DNA of 15,684 nt from Chloroflexota bacterium. GTDB taxonomy: Bacteria > Chloroflexota > Limnocylindria > Limnocylindrales > CSP1-4. Each line of letters begins with the position of its first letter. The first letter of the stretch is position 1. The stretch covers positions 1 to 15,684 of the forward strand of contig VGPE01000042.1 in the NCBI GenBank assembly GCA_016875645.1, read 5' to 3'. A model generated the notes under the pieces. That model did not search any database and had not been told where the DNA came from. It saw nothing but the letters and a program-made list of their open reading frames with translations. Shown in pieces: positions 1 through 5,394 of this stretch. The position numbers and the translations under genes were made by a program.

Positions 1-759
1 AGCGGGCGCCAGCCGGGCGTCGAGCACACCATCGACAACGCCGAGCGGGTGCTCAAGCGGGCCCGTGCGGTCCAGGCCGAGATCGACCGGCTCATCGAGG
101 CGGGCTACCGGGCCGTCGCCGGCCAGGACGGCTACGGCTGGAAGCCGACCGAGCTCGGCCTTCACGTCCTGGCCGACCTCGGCGTCACCAAGAAGCCCAG
201 CCAGCTGAAGAAGAAGGACTGGCTGGTCGCCTGCGTCGTGTCGTCCTACGACGGGACCCACACCTACTGGTGCACCGACGACCGCCGCGCGGTCGCGGAC
301 CTGGTGCCCGCCAAGGAGCAGACGCCGGCGCAGGAGAAGGAGCGGGCCGAGAAGCGGGAGAAGCGGGAGGCCAACAAGCGCGAGATCGAGGCGCTGCAGG
401 CCTTCCTCTCCAAGAAGGTCCCGGCCTCGACGGTGAGGCTGTTCGTCACCGAGCTGATCCTGAGCAACTTCTACTCCGACGAGGAGAAGGCGCTCAAGGT
501 CCTGCTGGGCCCGGCGCTCGCCAAGGCGGGCATCGAGTGGGACCCGAAGGACAAGACGGTGAGCTTCAAGCGCACCGTGCTCGAGTTCGCCCGGTCGTCC
601 ACCACGGCGTGCGACCAGGTGCTCACCGCCGCCGCCCTCGCCCGGGTGGACATGGGCTACAACTACAGCCCCGAGCTCAAGGACGCCCGCACGCAGCTGG
701 TCGCGAACCTGCTGGCGGCGGCGCCCGAGAAGGAGGAGGCCACGCCCGACGAGGCCTAG
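1..759 (+). CDS. ParB-like DNA-binding protein, C-terminal part (5' end outside window)
   Basis: The reading frame is open from base 1 to the TAG at 757-759, giving 252 visible residues; an internal GTG at 49 is not convincing because the frame continues upstream through helical sequence (IDNAERVLKRARAVQAEI). Visible parts are an N-terminal helical stretch, a middle section with a TYWCTD motif near residue 90, a Lys/Glu-rich probable coiled coil at about residues 112-140, and a mostly helical C-terminal half. The middle resembles the region after the HTH in phage and actinobacterial ParB/RepB-like proteins, which often contain a similar YxCTD element. The N-terminal ParB nuclease-like domain would lie outside the window, so the family call is tentative. 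If right, it binds DNA for partition, transcription or replication control. It is followed by a CTAG-rich motif and a strong hairpin. Confidence 0.45.
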   Translation, partial: SGRQPGVEHTIDNAERVLKRARAVQAEIDRLIEAGYRAVAGQDGYGWKPTELGLHVLADLGVTKKPSQLKKKDWLVACVVSSYDGTHTYWCTDDRRAVADLVPAKEQTPAQEKERAEKREKREANKREIEALQAFLSKKVPASTVRLFVTELILSNFYSDEEKALKVLLGPALAKAGIEWDPKDKTVSFKRTVLEFARSSTTACDQVLTAAALARVDMGYNYSPELKDARTQLVANLLAAAPEKEEATPDEA

Positions 760-774
760 GGTCTAGGTCCTAGA
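755..774. repeat. CTAG heptamer cluster with inverted repeat at gene end
   Basis: Three CTAG tetramers occur at exact 7-base spacing (756, 763, 770), the first containing the stop codon of the upstream gene. Bases 762-767 (TCTAGG) and 769-774 (CCTAGA) form a perfect 6-bp inverted repeat around one base, and 755-760 is itself the palindrome CCTAGG. It lies immediately before the terminator hairpin. It could be a protein-binding site or chance; no function is assigned. Confidence 0.4.
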
Positions 775-776
775 TG

Positions 777-808
777 AGGGGGGCGGCTGCATCTGCAGCC
801 GCCCCCTT
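777..808 (+). terminator. Hairpin terminator after ParB-like gene
   Basis: Bases 779-790 and 795-806 form a perfect 12-bp GC-rich stem with the loop ATCT; the A-T pair at 777/808 and a G-T pair at 778/807 extend it. It sits 19 bases after the stop codon of the ParB-like gene and before the next gene. There is no long T tract, as is common for hairpin terminators in high-GC actinobacteria. The next gene would then need its own promoter between about 809 and 864; I could not recognise one there. Confidence 0.75.
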
Positions 809-864
809 CGTCGCGTCAGTGTCACACCCTCATGCGAGACTCATCATCCGATCGTCAACCGGAC

Positions 865-870
865 AGGAGG
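865..870 (+). promoter_or_regulatory. Ribosome binding site AGGAGG that sets the Cas4-like start
   Basis: A perfect AGGAGG lies six bases before GTG 877. The in-frame ATG at 832 lacks such a site and would add 15 residues of low-complexity polar sequence, so the GTG is preferred. Confidence 0.75.
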
Positions 871-876
871 CACACC

Positions 877-1794
877 GTGCCCATCAAGGATCTCTCCGAC
901 CTCCCCGCGGGGTTCCCCGAGCGCAAGCACTTCCCGCCCGTGGCGCAGCCGATCTTCGCGCAGGCGCTGCTCGAGGCGTGGGGCCAGGTGTACGTCCCCG
1001 AGGACGACAAGCCGCACGCCGCGCCGTCCCGGATCCGCCACTCCGACGCCGGCCGCTGCGCCCGCTTCCTCGGCTACCGGCTGACCGACGCCGAGGTCTC
1101 CAACCCGCTGACGGTCGCGGACTACTACCGCTTCTGGATCGGCCAGCTCGTCCACACCGAGATGCAGGAGATCGCCGCCAAGAAGTGGCCCGGCTGCGAG
1201 ATCGAGTTCATCACCGTCAACCCCGTGACCGACGCCCACGGCCTCGCGATCTCGTCGGGCCACGGCGACCTGCTCATCGTCCTCAAGGACCGGGACGGTC
1301 GGCGCTACGCCTTGGAGATCAAGACGCTCAACGGCTTCGGGTTCCAGAAGGCCATCGGCTTCCGCGGTGACGCCGAGGGCCCCCGCTCGAGCGCCCTCAT
1401 CCAGGGTGCGCTCAACGCCCACCTCCACGACGCCGACGTGCTCGTCCTGCTCGTCCTGTCGATCGACTGCATCGCCGCAGGCCAGGCCACCAAGGCCGGC
1501 TTCGCTCCGTGGCAGCGGTTCATGGCCGAGTGGCACTACGAGCGCAACCAGTTCCAGCCCATCGCGGAGCAGGAGCTCGCCCGCTTCGAGGCCATCGTCA
1601 CCAAGACCGACACCATCGGCCTCCCCGCCCGCTCCATCCCCTCGCTCCCCGCGGGCGCGCTCATCACCAACCCGGCCAAGGGCCGCTGGACCGTCGAGCA
1701 GGACGGGCGGATCTTCTCCAACGGCAGCACCTGGGAGTGCGACTACTGCCCCTTCCAGCTCAGCTGCACCGAGGATGCCGACAACGGGGTCTGA
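877..1794 (+). CDS. Cas4-like PD-(D/E)XK exonuclease with Fe-S cluster
   Basis: This 305-residue protein has the complete set of RecB/Cas4-type nuclease motifs: H93 (QLVH), D131 in GHGD, E147 and K149 in LEIK, and Q176 in LIQGALNAH. One cysteine before the nuclease core (C61) and three near the C-terminus (C288, C291, C297; C-x2-C-x5-C) match the 1+3 cluster-ligand arrangement of Cas4 and AddB. Family knowledge predicts a metal-dependent DNA exonuclease with a [4Fe-4S] cluster that resects ends for recombination or replication. The GTG start is chosen from the AGGAGG at 865-870. It leads a cotranscribed set with a Gp3-like protein and a VRR-NUC nuclease. No Cas1, Cas2 or CRISPR array is present, so a role in phage DNA recombination is more likely than spacer acquisition. 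Confidence 0.9.
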   Translation: MPIKDLSDLPAGFPERKHFPPVAQPIFAQALLEAWGQVYVPEDDKPHAAPSRIRHSDAGRCARFLGYRLTDAEVSNPLTVADYYRFWIGQLVHTEMQEIAAKKWPGCEIEFITVNPVTDAHGLAISSGHGDLLIVLKDRDGRRYALEIKTLNGFGFQKAIGFRGDAEGPRSSALIQGALNAHLHDADVLVLLVLSIDCIAAGQATKAGFAPWQRFMAEWHYERNQFQPIAEQELARFEAIVTKTDTIGLPARSIPSLPAGALITNPAKGRWTVEQDGRIFSNGSTWECDYCPFQLSCTEDADNGV

Positions 1795-1797
1795 CCC

Positions 1798-2082
1798 GTG
1801 GCCGACCTGGCCGCTCTGCGCTCGCAGCCGTGGGACACGCTCACGGCTGACGAGCGCAAGGCACTCCGTCGCGACGCCCGCCTCCACTCTCCGCTCACAG
1901 ATCGAGGGAGGCGAAGGGTGGCGAAGCGAGATGCACCGCCCGCCCCTCCACGCCTGACCGGCGTGCCCGACCCCATCCCCGGGATGACCGAGGACTGCGA
2001 GATCGGCAGCCACCTGCGCTGCCGCCGAGCGTTCCGGTGCCCCTGTCCCTGCCACGGAGGATCCACATGCCGCGTCGCATGA
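1798..2082 (+). CDS. Small Cys/His-rich protein, probable zinc binder
   Basis: The 94-residue product starts at GTG 1798, three bases after the exonuclease stop codon; no strong ribosome-binding site is seen, so translation is probably coupled. The N-terminal 50 residues are basic and Arg-rich. The C-terminus carries C67, H72, C75, C81, C83, C85, H86 and C91, with the core CxxGSHxRC...CPCPCH. A similar C-x4-H-x2-C-x5-C-x-C-x-C-H pattern recurs in small proteins of actinobacteria and their phages and probably binds zinc; the function is unknown. Its last 16 bases overlap the next gene, which is also Cys/His-rich. Confidence 0.65.
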   Translation: MADLAALRSQPWDTLTADERKALRRDARLHSPLTDRGRRRVAKRDAPPAPPRLTGVPDPIPGMTEDCEIGSHLRCRRAFRCPCPCHGGSTCRVA

Positions 2083-2231
2083 CCCGCGAGGAGTACGAGG
2101 ACCTGCGAGCCGAAGGCGAATGCACCTGCGGGCCCCCCTGCCGGAGCATGACGCTGGGCCCGTATCACAACGACGACCCCAACTGCGTCGTCCACGGTGA
2201 CGACGTGGACCTGGAGGACACCGATGCCTGA
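2067..2231 (+). CDS. 54-residue Cys/His microprotein
   Basis: The start ATG 2067 has a good GGAGG (2056-2060) six bases upstream, which favours it over the upstream in-frame ATG at 2037. The acidic product has C19, C21, C25, H34, C40 and H43, enough ligands for one zinc site. No family is recognised. It overlaps the preceding gene by 16 bases and the following gene by 8, so the three are probably translated together. The function is unknown; metal binding is an inference from the cysteine and histidine spacing. Confidence 0.6.
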   Translation: MPRRMTREEYEDLRAEGECTCGPPCRSMTLGPYHNDDPNCVVHGDDVDLEDTDA

Positions 2232-2550
2232 GAACGACATGCAGACCGCGTTGATCCCCGAGGACGAGGTGCCGCTCGCCACGGTGTCCCTCCCGAAGAT
2301 CACGCTCCGCAACCACCACCACCAGATCATGGCGATGATCCACAACGTGGGCCCGCTGTCCGACCAGCAGCTGGCCGAGCGCCTGAACCTGGCCGACAAC
2401 AGCATCCGGCCCCGGCGCAAGGAGCTCAGCGACCGGCTGTACCTCGAGCCCCACGGGAAGATCACGCTGCCGACCGGCAACCGTGCGACCACCTGGGCGC
2501 TCACGATGCGGGGCGTCGAGCAGGTCCTCGCCGCTCCGAAGGAGGGCTGA
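2224..2550 (+). CDS. Winged helix-turn-helix protein
   Basis: The product has 108 residues from ATG 2224, with GGAGG at 2213-2217; an in-frame GTG at 2197 lacks such a site. After an acidic N-terminus, residues 31-93 form a winged-helix pattern: a first helix (HHQIMAMIHNVG), the turn PLSDQQLAERLNL, a recognition helix (DNSIRPRRKELSDR), and a wing ending in GNRATTWALT. Small phage wHTH proteins with the same order and a GxxATTW-type wing are common in actinophages. It may regulate transcription or act in replication; the sequence does not say which. Its position between the exonuclease and the Gp3-like gene suggests a DNA-metabolism role. Confidence 0.7.
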   Translation: MPENDMQTALIPEDEVPLATVSLPKITLRNHHHQIMAMIHNVGPLSDQQLAERLNLADNSIRPRRKELSDRLYLEPHGKITLPTGNRATTWALTMRGVEQVLAAPKEG

Positions 2551-2732
2551 TGCCCCGCTATCGCTGTACCGACATCTACTCGATCGACTACATCGTGGAG
2601 GCCGAGACCTACGCCGAGGCGCAACGCGCGGCAGACCGAATGAACCCCCTGCCCTATGAGAAGGCCGAGAACGACGACGGCTTCGCCCTGCGGTATATCG
2701 ACACCCCGACGATCACCGAGGAGCACGACTGA
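2550..2732 (+). CDS. 60-residue hypothetical protein
   Basis: ATG 2550 shares its A with the preceding stop codon (TGATG) and has GGAGGG just upstream at about 2540, so it is translationally coupled. The acidic product begins with alternating beta-type sequence (RYRCTDIYSIDYIVEAE) followed by the helix TYAEAQRAADRM. This beta-beta-helix layout resembles small DpnD/PcfM-like proteins, but the likeness is weak. No catalytic motif is visible and the role is unknown. Its stop codon overlaps the next start in the same TGATG way. Confidence 0.6.
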   Translation: MPRYRCTDIYSIDYIVEAETYAEAQRAADRMNPLPYEKAENDDGFALRYIDTPTITEEHD

Positions 2733-3766
2733 TGCCCGGCACCGTCACACCCCTGTCCGAGATGCAACGCCGCGCGGTGGACGCCGGCCGCTTGCGCTAC
2801 GGCGTGAAGACCGAACGGGCGATGAAGGCGCTCGAGTTCTGGCGGATCACGAGCCGCGACGAGTCGAGCATCCGTGCGCTGGCCAAGCTGTACGGCGGCA
2901 CCGCGCAACCGTGGAACCCGGGCCGGGGCCGCAGCGAGTGGGAAGTGCTCACCGAGGCCCGCACGATCAACGTCATCGTCCCCCCGCCGCACGTCGCCCT
3001 CGGCGGCACGCCGATCTACGAGATGTGGACCGCCGCCGGCAAGCAGCGCGAGTGCGACGGCCGCGTGGTCGAGATCCCGAGCGACACGCCCCACGGCACC
3101 GTCAAGGTCGAGCAGCCCTGCATCTGCGACCACCAGGGCAAGATGGTGTGCAAGCCCATCACCCGCCTGTCGGTCATGCTCCCCGACATCCCCTTCACCG
3201 GACTGTGGATGATGGAGTCGAAGGGCTGGAACGCAGCAAAGGAGCTGCCCGGCATGGTCGATCTCGTGTTCGAGCTGCAGGAGCACGGCTTCGCCCGGGC
3301 CCGGCTCACCCTCGAGAAGCGCACCAAGACGGAGAACGGCAAGACCTCGCACTACGTGGTCCCCGTGCTCTCGACGCCGGCGACTCCGAACCAGGTCGCG
3401 CTGGGCGCGGCCCGGATGGTGTCGATCGCCGCCAACACCGAGACCCGATCCATCGCTGCCCCTTCCGAACCGTCCACGCCGATCGACCCCGACAGCGAGG
3501 TGGCCGAGGCCGAGGTCGTGGATGAGGACCAGGTGGTGCTCCTGCGCCGCACGATCCACCAGCACGTCGCCAACCTCGGCGTGACCACCGACCAGTTCCG
3601 AGGCCTGTGCTTCGCTGTGAGCGACGGCCAGCACTACACCCCGAACAACCTCCCGGAGAGCGACCTGCAGCGCCTGGTGGGCGCTCTGGAGAAGGTGGCC
3701 GAAGGCACCCACCGCCTCGAGCTGCGTGGCTCGTCCACCGTGCTGATGCGGACCGCGCCGGCGTGA
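2732..3766 (+). CDS. Gp3-like protein (phiC31 recombination directionality factor family)
   Basis: The 344-residue product shows the family hallmarks in order: LAKLYGGTAQPWN (residues 50-62), EWEVLTEA (69-76), VPPP (83-86), IYEMWTAAGKQRECDG (95-110), a CxC pair at C130/C132 with C140, then TRLSVMLPDIPFTGLW (144-159) and SKGWNAAKELPG (163-174). C108, C130, C132 and C140 are probable zinc ligands. The prototype, phiC31 Gp3, binds the serine integrase and switches it to excision, but relatives occur in many phages without serine integrases. No integrase is seen here, and the gene lies between recombination nucleases, so a replication or recombination role is plausible. The C-terminal ~110 residues (Pro/Ser/Glu linker, then helices) are less conserved. 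It starts with TGATG overlap. Confidence 0.75.
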   Translation: MPGTVTPLSEMQRRAVDAGRLRYGVKTERAMKALEFWRITSRDESSIRALAKLYGGTAQPWNPGRGRSEWEVLTEARTINVIVPPPHVALGGTPIYEMWTAAGKQRECDGRVVEIPSDTPHGTVKVEQPCICDHQGKMVCKPITRLSVMLPDIPFTGLWMMESKGWNAAKELPGMVDLVFELQEHGFARARLTLEKRTKTENGKTSHYVVPVLSTPATPNQVALGAARMVSIAANTETRSIAAPSEPSTPIDPDSEVAEAEVVDEDQVVLLRRTIHQHVANLGVTTDQFRGLCFAVSDGQHYTPNNLPESDLQRLVGALEKVAEGTHRLELRGSSTVLMRTAPA

Positions 3767-3780
3767 CAGAGGGAGGGGTG

Positions 3781-3999
3781 ATGACTGATGAACTCGCACC
3801 CCGATGGATGGCCCGCGTCCGTGAGCACCAGGCCGAAGGCCTGTCGTTCGCGGAGGCGGTGAAGCGCACGAACACCGAGCTGATCACGGCCCCCTACGAG
3901 GACCCGCGCCGGATCCGCTACCGCCGTACCCGCCCCCGACCGAAGGCCCCCGATGACCCAACCCCGACGCCGCCCCCGCGCCGCGACCTCGATGACTGA
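3781..3999 (+). CDS. 72-residue hypothetical protein with basic proline-rich tail
   Basis: ATG 3781 follows a GGGAGGGG stretch at 3771-3778, so it is chosen; a GTG directly before it at 3778 is also possible. The N-terminal 40 residues look helical (WMARVREHQAEGLSFAEAVKRTNTEL). The C-terminal 30 are Arg/Pro-rich and probably disordered. No domain is recognised. The gene ends inside the start of the VRR-NUC gene (8-base overlap), so it may be coupled to it, perhaps as an accessory DNA-binding protein, which is a guess from charge and position only. Confidence 0.55.
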   Translation: MTDELAPRWMARVREHQAEGLSFAEAVKRTNTELITAPYEDPRRIRYRRTRPRPKAPDDPTPTPPPRRDLDD

Positions 4000-4309
4000 C
4001 GAGATGACGGAGCGCGAGCTCCAAGACGCCATCGTGCAGGTTGCGCGCCTGCACGGATGGCTCGTCTACCACACCTACGACTCGCGCCGCTCCGACCCCG
4101 GCTTCCCCGACCTCGTGCTCGTCCACGTCAAGCGCGGCCAGCTGTGGTTCCTCGAGTGCAAGTCCGCCCGTGGGCGCGTGACCCCCGAGCAGCAGGACTG
4201 GCTCAGCGCGCTTGGCGCACTCCACGTGGTCATCCCCAACCTCTGGGTCGCCGTCGTCCGTCCCGCGATGTACGACGTGGTGCTCGCGCGCCTCGCACGC
4301 CAGCCATGA
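3992..4309 (+). CDS. VRR-NUC domain nuclease
   Basis: The 105-residue product is almost entirely a VRR-NUC fold of the PD-(D/E)XK superfamily: an N-terminal helix (EREL..AIVQVARLHGW), HTYDSRRSDPGFPDLVLV with catalytic D40, then LWFLECKS with E55 and K57, and RGRVTPEQQDWL with Q67/Q68. Stand-alone phage VRR-NUC proteins are believed to be structure-specific nucleases such as Holliday-junction or flap resolvases. The start could instead be ATG 3953 (adding 13 Arg/Pro-rich residues) or ATG 4004; none has a clear ribosome-binding site, and 3992 gives the usual short N-terminus with an 8-base overlap. With the Cas4-like nuclease it supplies end resection and branch resolution. The 3' end overlaps the next gene by ATGA. 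Confidence 0.88.
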   Translation: MTDEMTERELQDAIVQVARLHGWLVYHTYDSRRSDPGFPDLVLVHVKRGQLWFLECKSARGRVTPEQQDWLSALGALHVVIPNLWVAVVRPAMYDVVLARLARQP

Positions 4310-4599
4310 TCATCCGCTCCTTCCCCTACGCGAACGGCGTCCTCGAGATCCACTCCAACGAGGACGACGACTGGTGGTTGGAGCTGCGCGCAGATATCAC
4401 GTTCCACTGTGCGGTCCACGGGGCGCACACCGAACGCATCGAGTCCGACGTACCGATCCACAACCCGAGCCCTCCCGTCCTGGTCGCGATCGAGACCGCG
4501 ATCCGGGGGAGCGACGAAGGCGCAGCCTCGCTCGCCTCGCTGATCATCGGCCGAGCGATCCGGCTCGGCATCGCCAACCCCTGCGAAGGAGCAACGTGA
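4306..4599 (+). CDS. 97-residue hypothetical protein
   Basis: ATG 4306 overlaps the preceding stop codon (ATGA). The first half is beta-rich with an acidic DDDWW segment and two His-containing turns (ITFHCAVHGAH). The second half is helical (VLVAIETAIRG, LASLIIGRAIRLGI). No family is recognised. The reading frame is supported by tight coupling on both sides and by normal codon use. It could be an accessory factor of the recombination operon or simply one of the many small phage proteins of unknown role. Confidence 0.6.
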   Translation: MIIRSFPYANGVLEIHSNEDDDWWLELRADITFHCAVHGAHTERIESDVPIHNPSPPVLVAIETAIRGSDEGAASLASLIIGRAIRLGIANPCEGAT

Positions 4600-4826
4600 C
4601 CCTCCAAGAGTTCGCCCGCGTCCTCGACGCGATGGCAGCCCACACGCCCAACGGTGAGGTGCAGAACCTGCACCGCTCGCTCGCCAACCTCGCGCGCGTG
4701 CTCGATCTCACCGGCGCCGACATCGACACCGTGCTGGCCGATCTCCCCAGCTGGTACGTGTTCGATTCCCTCGAGCCCACTCCGGCCGGCCCTGTCGGCA
4801 GGCACCTCTCCGTCGTGCATCCGTGA
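4596..4826 (+). CDS. 76-residue hypothetical helical protein
   Basis: GTG 4596 overlaps the previous stop codon (GTGA) and follows a GAAGGA site at about 4585-4590. Residues 1-50 look like two or three amphipathic helices (LQEFARVLDAMAAH, EVQNLHRSLANLARVLDL). The C-terminus is Pro/Gly-rich. There are no cysteines, transmembrane segments or known motifs. The function is unknown. It is the last cytoplasmic-looking product before the two envelope-directed genes at the end of this arm. Confidence 0.55.
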   Translation: MTLQEFARVLDAMAAHTPNGEVQNLHRSLANLARVLDLTGADIDTVLADLPSWYVFDSLEPTPAGPVGRHLSVVHP

Positions 4827-4960
4827 GCATCGCCCGCCGAGTGGCCATCATCGTGTTGTCGGTCGTGACGCTCTACGCGTGGATCGCGTGGTTCACGGAC
4901 GACCCGGCGCCGCCGACGCGGCCCCCTGCCCCTGCCCCCTACACGGGAGTCAGTCCTTGA
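4823..4960 (+). CDS. 45-residue single-pass membrane protein
   Basis: GTG 4823 overlaps the previous stop codon (GTGA), and the TGA at 4958-4960 overlaps the TTG start of the Rpf-like gene. The product starts MSIARR, continues with a hydrophobic helix at residues 7-24 (VAIIVLSVVTLYAWIAWF), then has an acidic and proline-rich tail (DDPAPPTRPPAPAPY). By the positive-inside rule the N-terminus is cytoplasmic and the tail external. Size, single helix and coupling to a peptidoglycan-active lipoprotein fit a small holin-like, signal-anchor or spanin-like accessory protein, but no homologous family is recognised. It is too short for many gene finders. Confidence 0.6.
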   Translation: MSIARRVAIIVLSVVTLYAWIAWFTDDPAPPTRPPAPAPYTGVSP

Positions 4961-5340
4961 TCCGTCGCCTCGTCCTCACCCTCGCCTTCGCCGCCGCCCT
5001 TGCCGGGTGCGGCCTGCGCCCCGGCGCTCCACCACCGGACCTGCACGGCCACCCGTTCCTGGTCTGCACTCGCTTCCACGAGTCGGACCGCGGTGACTTC
5101 CACGGCAACGGCCTGCACGACGCCGGCTACGGCGCGGTGAGCGCGGGTGGCACCTACCGCGGGGCGTACCAGTTCCTGCCGAGCACATGGGATTCGACCG
5201 CCCGCAACGCCGGGTGGAACGATCTCGTCGGCCAGGACCCCGCCGAGGCGAGCGTGGACGACCAGGATCAGATGGCCTGGCACCTGGCCCAGTGGCAGGG
5301 TGCGCGACCGTGGGGCGGCCGCTGTGGCCAACATCTCTGA
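4957..5340 (+). CDS. Rpf-like transglycosylase lipoprotein
   Basis: The TTG start at 4957 has GGGA at 4945-4948 and overlaps the previous stop codon. The 127-residue product has a lipoprotein signal: basic IRR, a hydrophobic core, and lipobox L15-A16-G17-C18. Residues 34-124 form a resuscitation-promoting-factor/transglycosylase-like domain: CTRFHES with likely catalytic E42, DAGYGAVSAGG, YRGAYQFLPSTWDSTA, DLVGQDPAEAS, DQDQMAWHLAQWQG, and PWGGRC. C37 and C123 would form the disulfide typical of Rpf domains. Family knowledge predicts cleavage of the glycan backbone of peptidoglycan at the outer face of the membrane. It lies at the end of the DNA-metabolism arm, away from the amidase/holin cassette, so it may assist lysis or alter the host wall. 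Confidence 0.85.
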   Translation: MIRRLVLTLAFAAALAGCGLRPGAPPPDLHGHPFLVCTRFHESDRGDFHGNGLHDAGYGAVSAGGTYRGAYQFLPSTWDSTARNAGWNDLVGQDPAEASVDDQDQMAWHLAQWQGARPWGGRCGQHL

Positions 5341-5350
5341 GAGGACCCCG

Positions 5351-5389
5351 ATGAACGATCCGCGAGTAGAAGCAGCAGCGTCGGAGTGA
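5351..5389 (+). CDS. 12-codon micro-ORF, possible truncated gene start
   Basis: ATG 5351 has GAGAGGA at about 5339-5345 as a well-spaced ribosome-binding site, but the frame ends after MNDPRVEAAASE. The peptide reads like the N-terminus of a longer phage protein (RVEAAA-type helix starts are common). Five bases later the opposing late arm ends. It may be the remnant of a gene cut away when the two arms were joined, or a chance ORF. Confidence 0.25.
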   Translation: MNDPRVEAAASE

Positions 5390-5394
5390 AGGGG

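Noticed and set aside
819..827. GTGTCACAC palindrome upstream of the exonuclease gene as an operator
   Set aside because: Only 4+4 bases, single occurrence noticed, no matching promoter elements; too weak to claim.
877..1794. CRISPR adaptation module because of the Cas4 likeness
   Set aside because: No other cas genes or arrays occur; neighbours are phage recombination genes.
844..2454. A 536-residue - strand frame over the exonuclease region
   Set aside because: It is antisense to the Cas4-like gene with intact motifs and to coupled small genes, has no ribosome-binding site and no recognisable domain.
2732..3766. Calling this simply an excision factor of a temperate phage
   Set aside because: No integrase, attachment site or repressor is visible in the window, and the family is wider than known excision factors.
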